Origin: Paraglaciecola polaris LMG 21857
GTDB taxonomy: Bacteria; Pseudomonadota; Gammaproteobacteria; Enterobacterales; Alteromonadaceae
Length of the DNA: 64,000 nt
NCBI RefSeq assembly: GCF_000315055.1
Contig: NZ_BAER01000074.1
Span: 25,819-89,818 of the forward strand
Direction of reading: 5' to 3'
Position numbers and translations under genes: made by a program
The notes under the pieces: model-generated
Database searches by the model: none
Seen by the model: only the letters and a program-made list of their open reading frames with translations
What the model was told of the DNA's origin: nothing
In this document: positions 27,965-35,465 of the stretch, piece by piece
Layout of the letters: the number at the start of each line of letters is the position of its first letter
Position numbering within the stretch: position 1 is the stretch's first letter

Positions 27965-28552
27965 ATGTTACGACTGCCCTATTCATGGACCCACTCACTG
28001 GGGCCAATATTGGTCTGCGTTATAGCCATTATGTTATTTATCGCTGAGCCAACCAGCAGCATGTGGCTTGCCTATGATCGCAGTGCAATTGAGCAAGGCG
28101 AATGGTGGCGCATATTGAGCGGCAATTTTCTGCACACCAACCTCAATCACCTTTTGCTTAACCTCGCGGCGGTAGCCTTACTGTGGACGTTGCATGGCCA
28201 GTACTACCACACAGGTCAATATTTATGCATGCTTGTTATCTTTTCTGTGGGCGTTAGCATCGGCATTTATACCTTTGATCCCCAATTACAATGGTATGTG
28301 GGGCTTTCAGGCATTTTGCACGGGGCATTTGTCTGGGGGGCATATCAAGATATCAAATACGGCATTTTCAGTGGCTGGATATTGATGGTCGGTGCTTGGG
28401 CAAAAATAGCCAACGAGCAAATAGCCGGACCAAGCGGCAGCATCGCCCAATTAATTGATGCCAACGTCGCCATTGATGCCCATTTATTTGGTGCATTTTG
28501 CGGTTTATTAATGATTATTTGTGCACTGATCTGGCAGCAAAATAAAGGTTAA
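27965..28552 (+). CDS. rrtA: Rhombosortase (rhomboid-family GlyGly-CTERM protease)
   Basis: A 195-residue integral membrane serine protease with about six helices. Marks: GEWWRILSGNFLHTNLNHLLLNL (residues 42-64), Y-V-G-L-S-G-I-L-H-G (catalytic Ser, about 120) and a late A-H-L-F-G-A (catalytic His). This short, GEWWRLL-containing type is the rhombosortase subgroup, which cleaves the GlyGly-CTERM tail of type II-secreted proteins. No GlyGly-CTERM substrate is in this window. Confidence 0.8.
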   Translation: MLRLPYSWTHSLGPILVCVIAIMLFIAEPTSSMWLAYDRSAIEQGEWWRILSGNFLHTNLNHLLLNLAAVALLWTLHGQYYHTGQYLCMLVIFSVGVSIGIYTFDPQLQWYVGLSGILHGAFVWGAYQDIKYGIFSGWILMVGAWAKIANEQIAGPSGSIAQLIDANVAIDAHLFGAFCGLLMIICALIWQQNKG

Positions 28553-28632
28553 TAGAAATAAACGAATATTAGTGCCTTAGTAGGTTGTTTCATTTAACCA
28601 CTTACATCTCAGTAAGCGGATAGGAGCCTGAC

Positions 28633-29069
28633 ATAACCCAACAAGTCGAGCTAACAGGAACTTGCCTTTGCTAAGCAGTCAAAATAGCGGTCAAGATCGT
28701 TAACCCTACAATGGATGCCTGCCACTGTGCATCATGCCGAAAATGGAGTGGCGGCCCACTGCTTGCCATTGATTGCGGTACCGATGTGAGCATATCGCCA
28801 ACGGATAATATCACTGTTTACGACTCATCCCAGTGGGCACAAAGAGGATTTTGTCGCCACTACGGCACGGACCTGTTTTACCGCCTGGGGTAAAACTAGC
28901 AAGACATTGTATCTGTGGGTCTATTTGATATCCCGAACGAGATTAAAGTCGCTTTTCACACGCAAATTTTTACCGAAGAAAAACCTGACTATTATGATTT
29001 ACCAATCAAACCAAGATGATGACAGGTGAAGAAGTCTTTGCAGCGTTTGCCCAAAAAAATAGCCCTTAA
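28633..29069 (+). pseudogene. Decayed GFA/CENP-V family gene
   Basis: Reading from 28633 gives a GFA-like protein with the start ATG changed to ATA, then TGTCLC followed by a TAA where Gly is expected, then DACHCASCRKWSGGPLL, R-H-Y-G-T (one zinc Cys changed to Tyr), in-frame TAA and TAG after FYRLG, then VGLFDIPNEIK and a frameshift before KMMTGEEVFAAFAQK. GFA proteins are small zinc enzymes named for the glutathione-dependent formaldehyde-activating enzyme; this copy has several independent lesions, so it is a true pseudogene. Confidence 0.85.
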
Positions 29070-29164
29070 ACCCATTTATAACTGATGTTTAAGGCATTTA
29101 ACCCTTGGATATATACAAGCTAGCAGTGGAAAAGGTGAAATGTAGGAAGCGCCAAAAGCTTTAA

Positions 29165-29644
29165 TTAACTATTGACGCCGTTGTCTCCTGTTAGAGAGCA
29201 ATTCATCGACAATGCTAGCTTTTCAATACCATGAGATGGCGTCCACTTTTTAAACTCAACAAAACCATTCTTCTTGTATAAGTTTATTGCAGGTAAATTA
29301 CCAACAGCTGTTTCTACAATTGCTTTAGAAAAATTAAAAGACGCTAGAACATGGTTAATTAATTTATTTGCGATACCTCTTTGAAAAAAATCAGGGTCAA
29401 CAGTCAAGCTGTCTATTTCTAGCTCTTTCCCCTTAAGTGCTACTTCTATCACTCCAGCAAGACAATTATTTTCAATAAAGCCATAAAACTGTGTTTTTGA
29501 ATTTTCTATATCTTTAGCACTCCGGAATAGAGGGGGGAAGTCAAGAGTTCCAATAAGTTGAGCCTCAATTTTATAAGAATTTTGAAAAACTGTAAAAATC
29601 TTAGTGGCAACGTCTTCATGCGAATTATTAAGTTCTGTTATCAT
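29165..29644 (-). CDS. GNAT family N-acetyltransferase in an integron cassette
   Basis: A 159-residue acetyltransferase. The GNAT core is visible: E-I-D-S-L-T-V-D-P-D-F-F-Q-R-G-I-A (acetyl-CoA loop, about 75-91), then AIVETAVGNLPAINLYKKNGF. The substrate is unknown. It starts about 30 bp after the R' end of the attC site at 29675-29802 and has no promoter of its own that I can see. The stop lies in GACAACGGCGTC.., which looks like the beginning of a second, truncated attC. Its AT-rich codon use differs from the neighbours. Confidence 0.75.
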   Translation of the reverse strand: MITELNNSHEDVATKIFTVFQNSYKIEAQLIGTLDFPPLFRSAKDIENSKTQFYGFIENNCLAGVIEVALKGKELEIDSLTVDPDFFQRGIANKLINHVLASFNFSKAIVETAVGNLPAINLYKKNGFVEFKKWTPSHGIEKLALSMNCSLTGDNGVNS

Positions 29645-29674
29645 GTTATGCCTAAACCCACAATTTGCTCTGCT

Positions 29675-29802
29675 CTTTAACGCCGCATTTAAGTAGTGAG
29701 CAACGCAACCACTTAACCTAAACCATTGTGCCGTAAAAACTTAAGCAGATTCAAACCAATAATGCTGAGCGTTGCGAATCTGACTTGAACGCCCTGTTAT
29801 AT
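29675..29802 (-). other. Integron attC recombination site
   Basis: On the minus strand the site begins ATATAAC (R'') followed by AGGGCGTTCAAG and GCAACGC. It ends GCGTTGC...ACTTAAATGCGGC then GTTAAAG (R'). The halves form an imperfect 128-nt inverted repeat like large Vibrio/Alteromonas attC sites. R'' ATATAAC is the exact complement of GTTATAT at 30287-30293, the 5' boundary of the same cassette, which is the rule for cassette circles. The stop codon of the HExxH gene lies in R''. Confidence 0.85.
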
Positions 29803-30270
29803 TTGATTTTCTATGTAGCTTGGGACATCCACTTTTTGCCCACCTAGTGAAAAGTGATGATCAAATGCATAAGCGATTTTCTCTAACGGTGCTCCACGGT
29901 AACCGACACTTTGAACTTCAGATATGTAGCGTCGCAAAAAGCCAATAGCACCAAGAGATTTCCATTGGGCAACATGCACCAACTCATGAAAATGCAAACG
30001 TAAGTTTTGTGCGACACTCGGTACTACGTAATAAGTGTTTTTATATGTAATACCCTGGACCTCCATATCAAGAAATTCGCCTAGACCAACTTGACGTAAT
30101 TCTGGAAAGTCTGGCTTTAGGATGCTATCAACGATTACAAAATATGAGTTGGATAGAAACTCTTCAGAGTAAAAGCCAGCAAAATTATCGGCAAATAAAG
30201 CACAGCTTTGACGTTGATTCGAAAATCTATCGTTAGTTGAGTCAATCCATTCTTCGATTTGATTTAACAC
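29797..30270 (-). CDS. Uncharacterised HExxH protein in an integron cassette
   Basis: A 157-residue protein with H-F-H-E-L-V-H-V-A-Q-W (about residues 97-107), an H-E-x-x-H zinc-metalloprotease-like motif in a short domain. No signal peptide is present. I chose GTG 30270, with GGA seven bases upstream, because the cassette boundary (GTTATAT, 30287-30293) lies upstream of it; the open frame continues across that boundary by chance. The stop codon overlaps the attC R'' box. The function is unknown; such small orphan proteins are typical cassette cargo. Confidence 0.65.
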   Translation of the reverse strand: MLNQIEEWIDSTNDRFSNQRQSCALFADNFAGFYSEEFLSNSYFVIVDSILKPDFPELRQVGLGEFLDMEVQGITYKNTYYVVPSVAQNLRLHFHELVHVAQWKSLGAIGFLRRYISEVQSVGYRGAPLEKIAYAFDHHFSLGGQKVDVPSYIENQI

Positions 30271-30286
30271 GATGAATTCCAATAAA

Positions 30287-30293
30287 ATATAAC
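30287..30293 (-). other. Cassette 5' boundary (core site GTTATAT)
   Basis: On the minus strand GCGTTATAT gives the core G^TTATAT. It is the exact reverse complement of the R'' box of the attC at 29675-29802, so this cassette runs from about 30292 to 29681 (about 612 bp). Upstream TTGCTC...AAGC partly resembles an attC right arm. Confidence 0.7.
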
Positions 30294-30497
30294 GCTTATT
30301 ATCGAGCAAGTCGTATATGTAACTACTCGTTTTTTTTTGGTTTTCGTGATCTTCATACGCTTACCCTATGATTTCACTCAGGGTATATCCCTACTATTTT
30401 GGGGGTTACAGCGCTTTAATAGGATCATCCTGAGGCTAACGCGACCTTTATGCGATTGAAAAACCTCCGTGTAACTCTTTTTTTGCCACCGCGTATG

Positions 30498-30541
30498 CAA
30501 AAAGACCCTCAGTCATTGGAAAGTTCAACTATTGGGGGTCA
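30498..30541 (-). terminator. Probable terminator after efpL
   Basis: On the minus strand GACCC (30540-30536) pairs with GGGTC (30508-30504), with partial pairing inside, followed by TTTTTGC. It lies about 60 bp past the efpL stop. The stem is imperfect, with a long loop. Confidence 0.55.
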
Positions 30542-30602
30542 CTTCGTATGGCGCAGTGTGCTTTTAGAGCTTGTAGCGGTATCACGAGTTTACATAAGCG
30601 GC

Positions 30603-31175
30603 TTATTTATCTGCGCGGCTGACAAACTTGTGCTCGCTGGTGCTGACTTTAATGCGCTCACCGCTGGAAATATATTCCGGCACTTGTACGGTTAAGCCTG
30701 TGCTTAAGGTAGCCGGTTTGGTGCGGGCACTGGCTGACGCGCCTTTAATAGATGGGTCGGTTTCTGTGATAACCAGTTCCACATTAGGTGGTAATTCGAT
30801 ACCCACTGCTGAACCGTTCACGATCATCACTTGCAGGCCTGTTGTGTCTTCAGCAATGAACAGTAGCTCTTCTTCAATGGTTTCTTTATTGATGTTGTAT
30901 GGCGTGTAGTCTTCTGAGTTCATGAACACGTATTCGTCACCGTCGATATAAGAGAATGTTACGGGCTGGCGTACAAAATCAGCGGTTTTAATTATTTCAT
31001 CGGCTTTAAAGCTTTCGTCAGCTTTTGCACCTGTGGTCACTTCGTATAAGCGCATACGGTATAGGCTGGCACCAGCACGGCCACTTGGGGTGAGTTTATT
31101 GATTTCTTTAACCACATACACTTTATCGTTATGTTCAATGGCAGCGTTCTTTTTTACTTCACTTGCTTTTGGCAT
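30603..31175 (-). CDS. efpL: Elongation factor P-like protein EfpL (YeiP)
   Basis: A 190-residue EF-P paralogue: MPKASEVKK, loop [12 protein letters not shown] (residues 31-42), [19 protein letters not shown] (about 80-98) and [16 protein letters not shown] near residue 150. EfpL relieves ribosome stalling at polyproline and other difficult motifs. Unlike EF-P, the tip of its loop has Arg instead of the modified Lys. ThrRS-type housekeeping genes are not adjacent. It has its own terminator. Confidence 0.93.
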   Translation of the reverse strand: MPKASEVKKNAAIEHNDKVYVVKEINKLTPSGRAGASLYRMRLYEVTTGAKADESFKADEIIKTADFVRQPVTFSYIDGDEYVFMNSEDYTPYNINKETIEEELLFIAEDTTGLQVMIVNGSAVGIELPPNVELVITETDPSIKGASASARTKPATLSTGLTVQVPEYISSGERIKVSTSEHKFVSRADK

Positions 31176-31293
31176 TGTATTTCGTCTCTGACGTTATTCT
31201 CTTACGAGCTTTCAAAATAAATTTTGCAATGAAATTACCAGAAACGGGATTTAAGGCAAGCAGATTCATCCTTGCACCCGGCATATTACGCGC

Positions 31294-31325
31294 ATAAAAA
31301 AGCCCAGCATGATGAGCTGGGCTTG
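31294..31325 (-). terminator. Rho-independent terminator after the S9 peptidase gene
   Basis: AAGCCCAGC/GCTGGGCTT forms a 9-bp stem with a 7-nt loop; on the minus strand it is followed by TTTTT. It lies about 50 bp after the peptidase stop. Confidence 0.88.
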
Positions 31326-31373
31326 GTGTTGATGTTATTAGCGCTTAATTGCACCGTGCAATATCATTGCGCC

Positions 31374-33947
31374 TTATAAGGTGGTTTCAAACAACTTATA
31401 AATGCGGCGGTATTCGTCAAGCCAAGAGCTCGGCTGCACAAAACCGTGGGACTCCACTGGGTAAATAGCAGTTTCAAAGTTTTCTTTCTCAAGCTCGATT
31501 AAGCGTTGAACCAGACGTACTGTGTCTTGAAAAAATACATTCGAGTCCACCATGGGCGCATTGATTAATAATGGTTTTTCTAAGCCTTCTGCAAAATACA
31601 GCGGTGAGCTGCGCTCGTAGGCAATAGGGTCAACATCCGGCATATTTAAAATGTTAGCGGTATAACCACGGTTGTAATGCGCCCAGTCCGTGACTGGACG
31701 CAGTGCGGCTCCAGACTGGAATAAATCTGGCTGGGTAAACAGGGCCATAAAGGTCATAAAGCCCCCATATGATCCGCCGTAGGTACCGATGCGCTGGCGA
31801 TCAACATTGGCATTTTCGACCAACCAATTGACTCCATCACGCAAATCATCAATTTCCGGTTTCCCCATATGACGATATATTGCGGTACGCCAATCCCGCC
31901 CATAACCCGCTGATGCACGGTAATCCATGTCCATCACCACATACCCTTGCTGGGCCAACATGCTGTGAAACATAAACTCACGAAAATAACCCGACCAACC
32001 TAAATGGGAATTCTGTAAATACCCTGCCCCATGATTAAATATCACCGCCCGGCGTTTTTGGCCGTTGTCGGTCTTATTGTCGGTTGGCATGTATACCCGA
32101 GAAAAAATAGGTTGCAGCGTATTGCTCGATTTCACTGGCACTATGTCCGGTGCCACTAACGGCATCGCTAAGAATTCAGCGCTGATGGTATGGGTCAAAC
32201 GTGTGACCTGTGCACCTGGCGTGGCATCTTGAAGATATAACTCAGGCGGCATGGTGACACTAGAGTGCGTCAGCAATAACTTGCTTTCATCGGGACTGAG
32301 CGCGTAATCAGTCATACCGTTTAGGTCAGTCAAGGCTTCAATTTCGCCATTGCTCACGTTCACACGATAAATTTCATAAATACCCGGGTGTTTTTGATTT
32401 GCTTTGAAATACAGGTAGTCATCGTTTTGCGTGAGGGTTAAGTCGTCTACTTCAAATTGACCTGAGGTTAACGCACTGGCTTTTCCGCTTAACGGTTTTT
32501 TGTATAACTGGGCATAACCTGACTCTTCAGATAAGTAATAAAGTTGCTCGCTATGATTAAACCAACCAAAACTATTAAATTGATAATTGACCCAAGCATC
32601 GTCATGTAAACGGTGTTGATTAACTAATGTGTGCTGCTGTAAATCTACCGTGGCTAACCAGCGATCTTTGTTGTCCCAAGCTTCTAACATCACGGCTACC
32701 TGTCCAGCATCGCTGTGCCACTGTATCGCGCCTTGCGACCAATACCAGTCACTCATCAAGGTAATATCTCGTGGTAAACGGTTGCTTTGATAGGTTTTGC
32801 CTTTCGCTTTGGCATTTTCGCGTTTTACTGTAGCCAATACGTCTTCGTTATATCCGGGTAAGGATTGGTAACTCAGGGGATATTTTTTATGTTCGGTCAA
32901 ATCGAGCAACCATAAATCATGATTAACCGGTTTGGCATCGGCCACACGTTGGCGCACGTCTTTGCGCTCAATACGGCCATCATCACCTATGTAGGCCGGC
33001 ATCAAGTCTTCGTCGCTTCGATCTTTTTGACTTTTAGTGGTGGCAATCAGTAACCATTTACCATCTGGCGATAAGCTACTTTCGACCTTCTCATCGTTTT
33101 TATTAAAGTAAAAGGGTGACGGGGCAACACTAGCGTTTTGTTTTTGTAATGCCTGTTGCTGCTCAAAACGCAGTTTTTGATCATGGCGTTTTTTCGCCAC
33201 ATAATCGATTAAGGCAATTTGCTGCTCGGCGATATAGTCAGCTGGCTCATCAACACCTTTGGGTGCTTCGGCAAATTGCCAGGAAACCAACTTCTGTGAG
33301 AAACCGGTTTGCAAATCAATACTGAACAGGCCGTCGCCCTGTTGATAGGCTAAACGACCATCCTGTAAAAACTGCAATTGACGGGGAGATGCCCCATCTT
33401 GCGTGAGCTGACGAACGTGCTGCTGGGCATCACCGGTCAAGGTTTTAACAAAAATATTTCCTTCGAACACCCAAGCCGTTTTGGTCTGTTCCGGGTTGCT
33501 CACCCGGCGATCGTAACTAACACGTTGCAGCTGATTTAACGCCACCTGACTTGCTTCATCTATTGCCGAAGGGGCTTTTGGCTGGGCCGTATCTAGTTGC
33601 CACAAGTGCGTAAGTGGCGAGCCTTGCTCTTTACGCTGGTAAAACACGGTTTGGCTATCGTCGCCCCAATAACTGCTCAAGGGTTGTCGGCCAATCCAAT
33701 CGGGATCGGCCATAATTTGTTCAAGGGTGAGGGTTGTGGCCTGCGCTGGTGAGATTTGATCCCCGGTGATAGTCGATATAGGCGCTTGTTTACTATCGAC
33801 CTTGGCGCTGGTTGATGTTCCGGTGTTGGTGTTGGTGTTGGTGTTGGTGTTGGCACTGTGCGGTAAATCCGCTGTGTGCGTTGCACTACATGCAAACAGG
33901 CTGCTGGCAATCAGCATCACAAGTAGCTTTTTAGAATAGTTATACAT
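31374..33947 (-). CDS. S9 family prolyl oligopeptidase-type lipoprotein peptidase
   Basis: An 857-residue exported peptidase. A signal peptide ends in lipobox L-F-A-C (Cys about 20), then a Thr/Asn-rich spacer encoded by a hexanucleotide repeat. An N-terminal beta-propeller (several S-P-D-G-K / D-E-S-K-L-L-L strands) precedes the alpha/beta-hydrolase domain with nucleophile G-G-S-Y-G-G (about residue 700) and the catalytic His in E-S-H-G-F near the C-terminus. It resembles DPP-IV/acylaminoacyl peptidase-like enzymes that trim peptides in the periplasm or at the surface. ATG 33947 has AGGGAAAA upstream and is preferred to one 14 codons earlier. Confidence 0.85.
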   Translation of the reverse strand: MYNYSKKLLVMLIASSLFACSATHTADLPHSANTNTNTNTNTGTSTSAKVDSKQAPISTITGDQISPAQATTLTLEQIMADPDWIGRQPLSSYWGDDSQTVFYQRKEQGSPLTHLWQLDTAQPKAPSAIDEASQVALNQLQRVSYDRRVSNPEQTKTAWVFEGNIFVKTLTGDAQQHVRQLTQDGASPRQLQFLQDGRLAYQQGDGLFSIDLQTGFSQKLVSWQFAEAPKGVDEPADYIAEQQIALIDYVAKKRHDQKLRFEQQQALQKQNASVAPSPFYFNKNDEKVESSLSPDGKWLLIATTKSQKDRSDEDLMPAYIGDDGRIERKDVRQRVADAKPVNHDLWLLDLTEHKKYPLSYQSLPGYNEDVLATVKRENAKAKGKTYQSNRLPRDITLMSDWYWSQGAIQWHSDAGQVAVMLEAWDNKDRWLATVDLQQHTLVNQHRLHDDAWVNYQFNSFGWFNHSEQLYYLSEESGYAQLYKKPLSGKASALTSGQFEVDDLTLTQNDDYLYFKANQKHPGIYEIYRVNVSNGEIEALTDLNGMTDYALSPDESKLLLTHSSVTMPPELYLQDATPGAQVTRLTHTISAEFLAMPLVAPDIVPVKSSNTLQPIFSRVYMPTDNKTDNGQKRRAVIFNHGAGYLQNSHLGWSGYFREFMFHSMLAQQGYVVMDMDYRASAGYGRDWRTAIYRHMGKPEIDDLRDGVNWLVENANVDRQRIGTYGGSYGGFMTFMALFTQPDLFQSGAALRPVTDWAHYNRGYTANILNMPDVDPIAYERSSPLYFAEGLEKPLLINAPMVDSNVFFQDTVRLVQRLIELEKENFETAIYPVESHGFVQPSSWLDEYRRIYKLFETTL
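33822..33851 (-). repeat. Hexanucleotide tandem repeat (GGTGTT x5)
   Basis: Five perfect copies of GGTGTT (plus strand) encode an Asn-Thr run just after the lipobox of the S9 peptidase. The unit is two codons long, so length change would alter the spacer but not the frame. Confidence 0.95.
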
Positions 33948-34107
33948 TGTTGTTTTCCCTGAAAATTTTGTAATTTTTTTGAATAACAATTTACTTTAAA
34001 CGTAAAATCAATCAGATTAAACCTATACACAAACACACTTACAAAATTCTCCACACTATAATTAGTATTCCACGAGAGAATGTATAGCAAAGAAAACAGA
34101 GGCTATT

Positions 34108-34650
34108 ATGAAGAAGTTACTCGCCATCGTCTGCTTGATGTTTATCAGCAATATGGCCTACAGCGCCGAATGCCCCGATTTATTGAAGTTTGTAAAACGT
34201 AAACTCAATTCTCAAGAAACCGTCAACATGTGTGAAGCATACGCAGGTAAAACCGTCCTGTTCGTTAACACCGCCAGTTACTGTGGATTTACCCCTCAAT
34301 TCAAGGGCCTAGAATCTCTGTACCGTAAATATAAAGATCAAGGTTTAGTGGTACTTGGGTTTCCTTCTCACGATTTTAACCAAGAAGACAAAGATGAAGG
34401 TAAAACAGCAGAGCTGTGTGAATTAACTTACGGGGTAGAGTTTCCGATGTTTGAAGCCATGCCCGTGCGCGGCCGTGATGCAGATCAGCTATATAAGATG
34501 TTGGCAAAAAAATCTGGCACTACGGTTAAATGGAACTTCTATAAGTACCTGATGGATAAAAACGGCAATTTGGTTCACACCTTTGCATCATCAACTAAGC
34601 CGTCTGATCCATTATTGGTTGAAACACTTGAGCGCACACTGAAACTTTAA
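34108..34650 (+). CDS. Periplasmic glutathione peroxidase-like protein
   Basis: A 180-residue thiol peroxidase-fold protein with a Sec signal (cleavage near SNMAYSAE). Marks: VNTASYCGFTPQFKGLE (about 50-66, peroxidatic Cys instead of selenocysteine) and W-N-F-Y-K-Y-L (Trp-Asn pair). The usual FPCNQFGxQE is F-P-S-H-D-F-N-Q-E here, so the catalytic-tetrad Gln is replaced by Asp and the nearby Cys by Ser. It probably reduces peroxides with a periplasmic thiol donor or has a changed role. It is monocistronic, with a strong bidirectional terminator. Confidence 0.8.
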   Translation: MKKLLAIVCLMFISNMAYSAECPDLLKFVKRKLNSQETVNMCEAYAGKTVLFVNTASYCGFTPQFKGLESLYRKYKDQGLVVLGFPSHDFNQEDKDEGKTAELCELTYGVEFPMFEAMPVRGRDADQLYKMLAKKSGTTVKWNFYKYLMDKNGNLVHTFASSTKPSDPLLVETLERTLKL

Positions 34651-34688
34651 TGTAATCGCTATCAGGTTTTCACCAACAGCCATCAAGC

Positions 34689-34717
34689 AAAAAGCCCGAG
34701 ATTAATCGGGCTTTTTT
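34689..34717. terminator. Bidirectional terminator between gpx-like gene and azoR
   Basis: A perfect 11-bp stem AAAAAGCCCGA/TCGGGCTTTTT with a 6-nt loop and T run on one strand and A run on the other. It serves both convergent genes. Confidence 0.92.
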
Positions 34718-34741
34718 GTGACGTGAATAAGACAATAATGC

Positions 34742-35350
34742 TTAGGCGAATTCTGGTAATAGCTCAGTCATTTTCTCCCGAGCATCCTGCCATGATTTCT
34801 GCGCTGAGTCTTCGCCCATATTTAGGCCTTCAAGATAAATGAAGTTCACATCCGTAATCCCAATCAATCCAAAAACCAAGCGCAAATATGGCGTTTGCGT
34901 ATCACTGTCTGTGCCTTGATAAATACCGCCACGTGCGGCCATTACATACACGGTTTTGCCGGTTAAATGGCCTTTAGGACCTTCAGAGGTATAACTAAAG
35001 GTACGCCCTGCCCGGGCAATACGGTCAATCCATGCCTTAAACGTACTTGGCATAGTAAAATTGTACATAGGCATACCTATGACGATAGCATCACTGTTTT
35101 CTAACTGGGTTAATAAATCGTCAGAATAGGCTGCTAACTTCGACTGCTCTGGTGTCATGTTGTCGCTGATCATGCTCCACGTTTGCATCTCTTGGGCGCT
35201 AAGGTGCGGTAGGTTCAGTTGAGACAAATCTACTGTGTGCACTGCGAGCGCTTCGCGCTCTTGCCAATTCGCCACAAACTCTTTTGTTAGCTTGCTTGAA
35301 TGGCCATTTTCTTGTTGCAAACTGGCGTTTAACACTAATACATTTTTCAT
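34742..35350 (-). CDS. azoR: FMN-dependent NADH-azoreductase
   Basis: A 202-residue flavodoxin-fold quinone/azo reductase. Marks: V-L-N-A-S-L-Q (residues 5-11, FMN phosphate loop), G-M-P-M-Y-N-F-T-M-P-S-T-F-K-A-W-I-D-R (about 92-110) and ARGGIYQG (about 139-146). These match AzoR/AcpD, which reduces quinones and azo compounds with NADH. The gene is alone, ending at a shared terminator. Confidence 0.92.
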   Translation of the reverse strand: MKNVLVLNASLQQENGHSSKLTKEFVANWQEREALAVHTVDLSQLNLPHLSAQEMQTWSMISDNMTPEQSKLAAYSDDLLTQLENSDAIVIGMPMYNFTMPSTFKAWIDRIARAGRTFSYTSEGPKGHLTGKTVYVMAARGGIYQGTDSDTQTPYLRLVFGLIGITDVNFIYLEGLNMGEDSAQKSWQDAREKMTELLPEFA

Positions 35351-35465
35351 CTTGATTCCTCGTGATATGGCTTAATTGCGTTTAGTATATATAAATTTTA
35401 CCGAACGAAAATCGCATTAAATCGAGGAGTTCATTCTATTTATTAGAATTAAAAGCAGAGGGTAA

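Noticed and set aside
30294..30497. A possible attI site or intI start upstream of the cassette
   Set aside because: No tyrosine-recombinase sequence is found on the plus strand, and the region is bounded by the efpL terminator; only a weak attC-like right arm is seen.
28553..30497. A prophage or genomic island
   Set aside because: Apart from two cassette genes and a pseudogene there are no phage, integrase or plasmid genes.
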